NCBI GenBank assembly: GCA_016223085.1
Contig: JACRPS010000008.1
Span: 124,001-188,000, forward strand
Source of the DNA: Chloroflexota bacterium
Lineage (GTDB): Bacteria; Chloroflexota; Anaerolineae; Aggregatilineales; Phototrophicaceae
Reading direction: 5' to 3'
DNA length: 64,000 nt
Positions 59,924 to 64,000 of this stretch are shown one piece after another (within the stretch, counting starts at the first letter, position 1; each line of letters begins with the position of its first letter). The translations under genes were made by a program, and so were the position numbers. The notes beneath the pieces were generated by a model. It was given only the letters and a program-made list of their open reading frames with translations, did no database searches and was not told the origin of the DNA.

Positions 59924-60559
59924 AGAAGGCGGATATATTCAGCCAGTTTTCGATCTGTTCACATGCCCACCTTACCTTCAAGGCAGCAGTCATATTGTCG
60001 AGTGTTGGCATTAGATGAGCGCGGGTAATTTTTTCTATCCATAGTAAACGGAGCAGTTCCTCAGCGTACGTTACAGGTAATGTAACAATACGAGGCGCGA
60101 CTGAAGAATGCCATAATGTAACCAGAATATCCAAAGTATTCAAAATTGGTCCGAAATACAGATTCCTCGAAGGATAATCGCTTTCCAGTATCAAGGTAAT
60201 GCAGGTCACTCCAAGCATCAAAAATAAATAATTCATGTTGAACACGTAAATAATCGCTTATGGTTGGAGGAAAACGTACTATTTTAAATCCAATTTCCCT
60301 CTGTAATGGAATCGCATAAACTGCCAACTCTCCTTCAGATAAGCGATCCGTATGTACCGCTTCGGCTGCAAAATATGCCGCTACTATTGGATGAGTTATC
60401 CAATCTAATAAACGTGTAGGAATTCCATGCTTGCCCACGATATAACCATCCGTTAATCCATCTCTTGCCACTAGCTTCTAGCCAAATATCAGATGTAGGA
60501 CGAAGGATTTCGAGAAATTCTTTTGCAGAGTGACACTCAATAGGCTGAAAATATGTCAT
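59913..60559 (-). pseudogene. FRG-domain gene, disrupted by an internal deletion and at least two frame changes
   Basis: Three minus-strand frames in series: AKEFLEILRPTSDIW...GWLYRGQAW; GKHGIPTRLLDWITHPIVAAYFAAE; APRIVTLPVTYAEELLRLLWIEKITRAHLMPTLDNMTAAL. Confidence 0.75.
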
Positions 60560-60662
60560 TTTTTATCCTTGCTTTTCTGATCTCAAAATGCAGCCAATAA
60601 ATTTTTGGATTATTCGGTCATATTTTCTTTACCCTCATCCCTCGTACCTCATCCCTTTTCAC

Positions 60663-61805
60663 TCATCCCTCACCCCTCATCACTCGCTCGTACACGTCGA
60701 GTGTCTGCCGCGCCGTCCTGCGCCAGCTAAAGTGGGTGGCGCGCGCTAGACCCTGATTGACCAGCGACTCGCGCAGCGGTTTTTGCAGCAGCAGCGCGAT
60801 GATCGCTCCAGCCATTGCGCGGGCATCATCCGGCTTGACCAGATAGGCCGCGTCACCTACGATTTCTTCGATCACAGGGATTTCGTTCGCTACCACCGGC
60901 GTGCCGCAGGCCATCGCTTCCAGCGCCATCAGGCCGAAACCTTCGTACAGCGTCGGGAACACAAACACGCTCGCCAGCCGGTAGAGCGAGGGTTTGTCGG
61001 CCTCGTCCACGTAGCCAATCCAGCGCACGTAGTCGGTAATGTTCAGGTCGGCGGCGTACTGCCGCATGTCAGGGAACAGCGGCGTGCCCCATTCCGGCTC
61101 GCGCCCGGCAATCACCAGCGGGATATTGTCACCTTCAGCCTGGCCGACGTAAGTATAGGCCAGCAAAAGCTGGTTGACGTTCTTGCGGCGGTCAAAGCCA
61201 CCCAGGTACAGCACAAACTTGTCAGGCAGATCGTACTTCTGGCGCACGGCGTCGTCGCGTTCCGCGCCCAAACGGGGATGAAAACGCTCGTCGGCAGCCA
61301 GGTGAATCGGGGTAATCGAGTCTGGCGGCAGGCCGAGGTGCTTTACAATATCGGCTTTGGCCGCGTTGGAGAGCGTGATGGTATGCGCCGAACCTCGTGC
61401 CGCCGCTGACACCAGCGACGTGTACAGCCGCGCGCCAAGGCCCTGTGAATATTCAGGCAGCGCCAGCGGAATCACATCCAGCACCGACGTGACCAGTTGC
61501 ACCGGCGACGACAGCGGCGGCCCCCAGTACGGCACGTGGGCAATGTCCGCACCGACACGCCCGGCCATCTGTGGGAAAGTACGCTGCTCGAACCACACTT
61601 TGCCAGGCTGGCCGCCCGCGCCGCGCGTGGTGACAATACTGACGTTCTCCGGCAGGTCGTCGGGCGAGGTGTTGTGCGGCGGCAGAACGAGCGTCATCTG
61701 CAAATCCGGCGCGACTCGGCGCAGCGCAGGCAGCAGGTGGCGGATGTACTGCCCGCTGCCGGTGTTGGGCTGGTCCCAGAACCAGCCGTTGAAGGCGATA
61801 TGCAT
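60663..61805 (-). CDS. Glycosyltransferase family 4 protein
   Basis: FVLYLGGFDRRKNVNQLLLAY, VFVFPTLYEGFGLMALEAMACGTPVVANEIPVIEEIVGDAAYLV. Confidence 0.95.
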   Translation of the reverse strand: MHIAFNGWFWDQPNTGSGQYIRHLLPALRRVAPDLQMTLVLPPHNTSPDDLPENVSIVTTRGAGGQPGKVWFEQRTFPQMAGRVGADIAHVPYWGPPLSSPVQLVTSVLDVIPLALPEYSQGLGARLYTSLVSAAARGSAHTITLSNAAKADIVKHLGLPPDSITPIHLAADERFHPRLGAERDDAVRQKYDLPDKFVLYLGGFDRRKNVNQLLLAYTYVGQAEGDNIPLVIAGREPEWGTPLFPDMRQYAADLNITDYVRWIGYVDEADKPSLYRLASVFVFPTLYEGFGLMALEAMACGTPVVANEIPVIEEIVGDAAYLVKPDDARAMAGAIIALLLQKPLRESLVNQGLARATHFSWRRTARQTLDVYERVMRGEG

Positions 61806-61813
61806 GGATAGGC

Positions 61814-61907
61814 TTCAGTTCTCAGTTTTCAGTTGTCAGTTCTCAGTTGGAAATCATCTGTTTTTGTCTTTGACTGATGACTGAAGACTGATGACTGACA
61901 ACTACTG
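61814..61907. repeat. Heptad hairpin element H8
   Basis: TTCAGTT CTCAGTT TTCAGTT GTCAGTT CTCAGTT ... ACTGATG ACTGAAG ACTGATG ACTGACA ACTACTG; runs through the Fur-family stop codon. Confidence 0.9.
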
Positions 61908-62327
61908 ACAGCGATCACACAGTCCGTAAAATTCTACCAGATGGCCGGTCAGCTTGACATGCAGCCGCGCTTCCAGTTCGGCGGCCATGTCGCTCAGGCA
62001 GCAGTCATCAAATTCGATGACGCGGTTGCAGTTGGTGCAGATGACGTGGTGATGGTGGCCTTCTGGCATCAGCACGTAGGTCGGTGTCATGCTGCTGTCA
62101 ATGTAGGTCGGGCGGATAATCAGCAGCGTCGTGAATAAATCCAGCGTGCGGAACACACTGGCGCGCCCGATGCTGGCATCCAACGCAGTCACTCGTTCCA
62201 GCACTTCGGCAGAGGTAATGTGTCCCCCGCTATCTTCCAGCACGCGCAGCACGGTCAGCCGCGCGTGGGTGAGTTTGTGCCCGGCATCCCGGAGGCGGGC
62301 GGCACGGGGGCTGAGTTCGTTGGTCAT
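61902..62327 (-). CDS. Fur-family regulator, probably Zur
   Basis: LTHARLTVLRVLEDSGGHITSAEVLERV; HHHVICTNCNRVIEFDDC; C-terminal CDRC. Divergent from a ZnuA gene. Confidence 0.92.
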   Translation of the reverse strand: MTNELSPRAARLRDAGHKLTHARLTVLRVLEDSGGHITSAEVLERVTALDASIGRASVFRTLDLFTTLLIIRPTYIDSSMTPTYVLMPEGHHHHVICTNCNRVIEFDDCCLSDMAAELEARLHVKLTGHLVEFYGLCDRCQ

Positions 62328-62356
62328 GGTCGTTACCTGCTATTTTATGTTGGACT

Positions 62357-62385
62357 GTAGGGGAGGGTCTGAGACCCTCCCCTAC
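62357..62385. repeat. REP-like palindrome (perfect)
   Basis: GTAGGGGAGGGTCT-G-AGACCCTCCCCTAC. Confidence 0.9.
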
Positions 62386-62417
62386 ATACACCGATCTTGA
62401 CACGTTTTACGTACTGA

Positions 62418-62452
62418 GATACAGTATCATTTGTTACTGATACATGGTATCA
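62418..62452 (+). promoter_or_regulatory. Candidate Zur operator pair upstream of znuA
   Basis: GATAC-A-GTATC (62418..62428) and TGATAC-ATG-GTATCA (62438..62452) between the divergent Fur-family and znuA genes. Confidence 0.6.
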
Positions 62453-62524
62453 CTCAGGTGACAATTTGGATAGAGGCGGTTGCGCTGCCTGCTCCTCCTA
62501 TTGTAATGGAAAAGAGGGTTAACC

Positions 62525-63550
62525 ATGAAACGATTGTTTGCTATATTGTTAATCCTGCTGCCGCTGGCGCTGGTGGGCGCGCAGGATGAGCCTTTACACG
62601 TTATCACTACCTCGAACATTCTGGCCGACGTGGCGCGGAATGTCGGCGGCGACCGGGTGATGGTGGACTCGCTCATCCCGCCCGGCGCGGACGGCCATGC
62701 CTGGCAGCCGACACCGAGCGACGTGCTGAAGGTGGCGCGCGCCGATCTGGTGCTGGCGGTTGGGGTGGGTTACGAAACATTTTTAGGACAGTTGGTGGAA
62801 AACGCGGCGGACGTGCCGCAGGTCATCGTTTCCAGCGGCATCCCGATTCTGCCCTTTGCCGGCCACGATGAGGCCGAAACGGCAGAATCAACACCGGAAG
62901 CCGGGCATGATGACGCGGAATACATCGGCGTGTATGGAGAGGCGGGCGTGTGCGAGGACGACCATACCCAGGCAGCGACTGCCGAAGCCGATCACGCTAA
63001 TGAGGAGGCGCCCGGCCAGTGTGACCCCCATGTGTGGACGGACCCGACCAACGTCATGATCTGGGTGGATAATATCGCGGACGCTCTGGCGCAAACTGAC
63101 CCCGCCAATGCCGAGGTTTACCGCGCCAACGCTACCGCGTATCAGGAGCAGTTGGCGGCGCTGGATGCGGAGGTGGCCGCGATGCTGGCGGAAGTGCCGG
63201 AAGCGCGGCGCGTGCTGGTGACCAACCACGAATTTTTGGGGTACTTCGCCCATCGGTACGGGTTTAAGGTGGTGGGCGGCATTCTTGGCGCGACCACGCT
63301 GGAAGAACCCGACCCGCAGCGGTTGGCTGCGCTGGCAACCGAGGTGAAAGCGTTGGGCGTGCCGGCGATCTTCGCCGAAGTGTCGGCCAACAGCCCGTTT
63401 GCGCAGGTGATCGCGCAGGAAGCCGGTATCCGCGTAGTGTCCAACCTGTACAGCGAGTCCCTGAGCGACATAAACGGGCCAGCCGCAACTTACCTGGATT
63501 ACTTGCGTTACAACGCGCAGACGATTGCGGACGCGCTGAAGCCAGTATAA
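62525..63550 (+). CDS. znuA: Zinc ABC transporter substrate-binding protein
   Basis: Signal peptide; LHVITTSNILADVARNVGGDRVMVDSLIPPGADGHAWQPTPSDV; His/Asp-rich loop; DPHVWTDPTNVMIW. Confidence 0.92.
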   Translation: MKRLFAILLILLPLALVGAQDEPLHVITTSNILADVARNVGGDRVMVDSLIPPGADGHAWQPTPSDVLKVARADLVLAVGVGYETFLGQLVENAADVPQVIVSSGIPILPFAGHDEAETAESTPEAGHDDAEYIGVYGEAGVCEDDHTQAATAEADHANEEAPGQCDPHVWTDPTNVMIWVDNIADALAQTDPANAEVYRANATAYQEQLAALDAEVAAMLAEVPEARRVLVTNHEFLGYFAHRYGFKVVGGILGATTLEEPDPQRLAALATEVKALGVPAIFAEVSANSPFAQVIAQEAGIRVVSNLYSESLSDINGPAATYLDYLRYNAQTIADALKPV

Positions 63551-63568
63551 GCAGGCTTTTGTAGATCA

Positions 63569-63590
63569 GCCGCAGGTTTGAATCTGTGGC
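63569..63590. repeat. Decayed copy of the CAGCCGTAGGCT palindrome
   Basis: GCCGCAGGTT-tg-AATCTGTGGC preceded by TAGATCA, alignable with 49805..49840. Confidence 0.6.
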
Positions 63591-63601
63591 AGGACGGCAC
63601 C

Positions 63602-64000
63602 ATGATTGACGTACAACCGCAGGAACAAACCATAACCTCGGACGCTGGTGAGGCAATCTTGCAGACGCGCGGGCTGACGGTGGGTTATCACGGCCAGCCG
63701 CGAGCGATTGAGAACGTGAGCTTCAGCGTCCACGCCGGGGAGCGCGTGGCAATCATTGGCCCGAACGGCGCGGGCAAATCCACGCTGGTGAAGGCGATCA
63801 TGGGGTTGACGCCACCACAGCGCGGACAGATTATCCTGCCGGAGAATTTGCGCCTCGGTTACGTGCCGCAGCACGAAAGCGTGGACTGGAACTTTCCAGT
63901 AACGGTGCGCGACGTCGTGATGATGGGACGCGTACAGCAAATTGGCCTGTTCCGCTGGCCGACGCGCGCTCACTGGCGCATTGTCGACTCAGCGCTGGCG
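63602..64000 (+). CDS. znuC: Metal ABC transporter ATP-binding protein, truncated by window end
   Basis: Manual translation MIDVQPQEQTITSDAGEAILQTRGLTVGYHGQPRAIENVSFSVHAGERVAIIGPNGAGKSTLVKAIMGLTPPQRG...; open to the end of the window. Confidence 0.93.
   Translation, partial: MIDVQPQEQTITSDAGEAILQTRGLTVGYHGQPRAIENVSFSVHAGERVAIIGPNGAGKSTLVKAIMGLTPPQRGQIILPENLRLGYVPQHESVDWNFPVTVRDVVMMGRVQQIGLFRWPTRAHWRIVDSALA

Noticed and set aside
62880-63020. His/Asp/Glu-rich stretch in ZnuA as an unusual insertion
   Set aside because: Such metal-binding loops are a normal feature of ZnuA-type substrate-binding proteins.

Overview
High-GC bacterial chromosome segment. The gene content and protein style suggest Chloroflexota (Anaerolineae-like), but this is an inference because no 16S is present. 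The backbone is one long minus-strand ribosomal superoperon (about 21.0-42.8 kb): rpsL-rpsG-fusA-tuf-rpsJ-S10/spc genes-secY-adk-map-rpmJ-rpsM-rpsK-rpoA-rplQ-truA-rplM-rpsI. infA and rpsD are absent from their usual slots. The flanks carry ordinary housekeeping and accessory genes: NatAB-like ABC transporter, two RRM proteins, M42 and M28 peptidases, lgt, tRNA-Pro, HtrA protease, sugar dehydrogenase, MazG, MFS, Ser/Thr kinase, WD40 lipoprotein, def, a nine-PAS histidine kinase, IDH/IPMDH, a decayed FRG-domain gene, GT4 and a Zur/Znu locus. The most striking non-coding signal is a set of intergenic elements made of tandem 7-mers arranged as two complementary arms (potential long hairpins). I found eight. 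All lie between co-directional genes and begin 0-10 nt or so after the upstream gene's stop codon. The unit sequence differs between elements while the arms stay complementary. A second dispersed family is REP-like palindromes (GTAGGG-core-CCCTAC) with interchangeable cores, and smaller palindrome families also occur. Several palindromes supply or abut the stop codon of the neighbouring gene. No CRISPR array, rRNA, transposase or clear defence system was seen, apart from the FRG-domain pseudogene. All calls come from reading the sequence and ORF translations; no searches were run.
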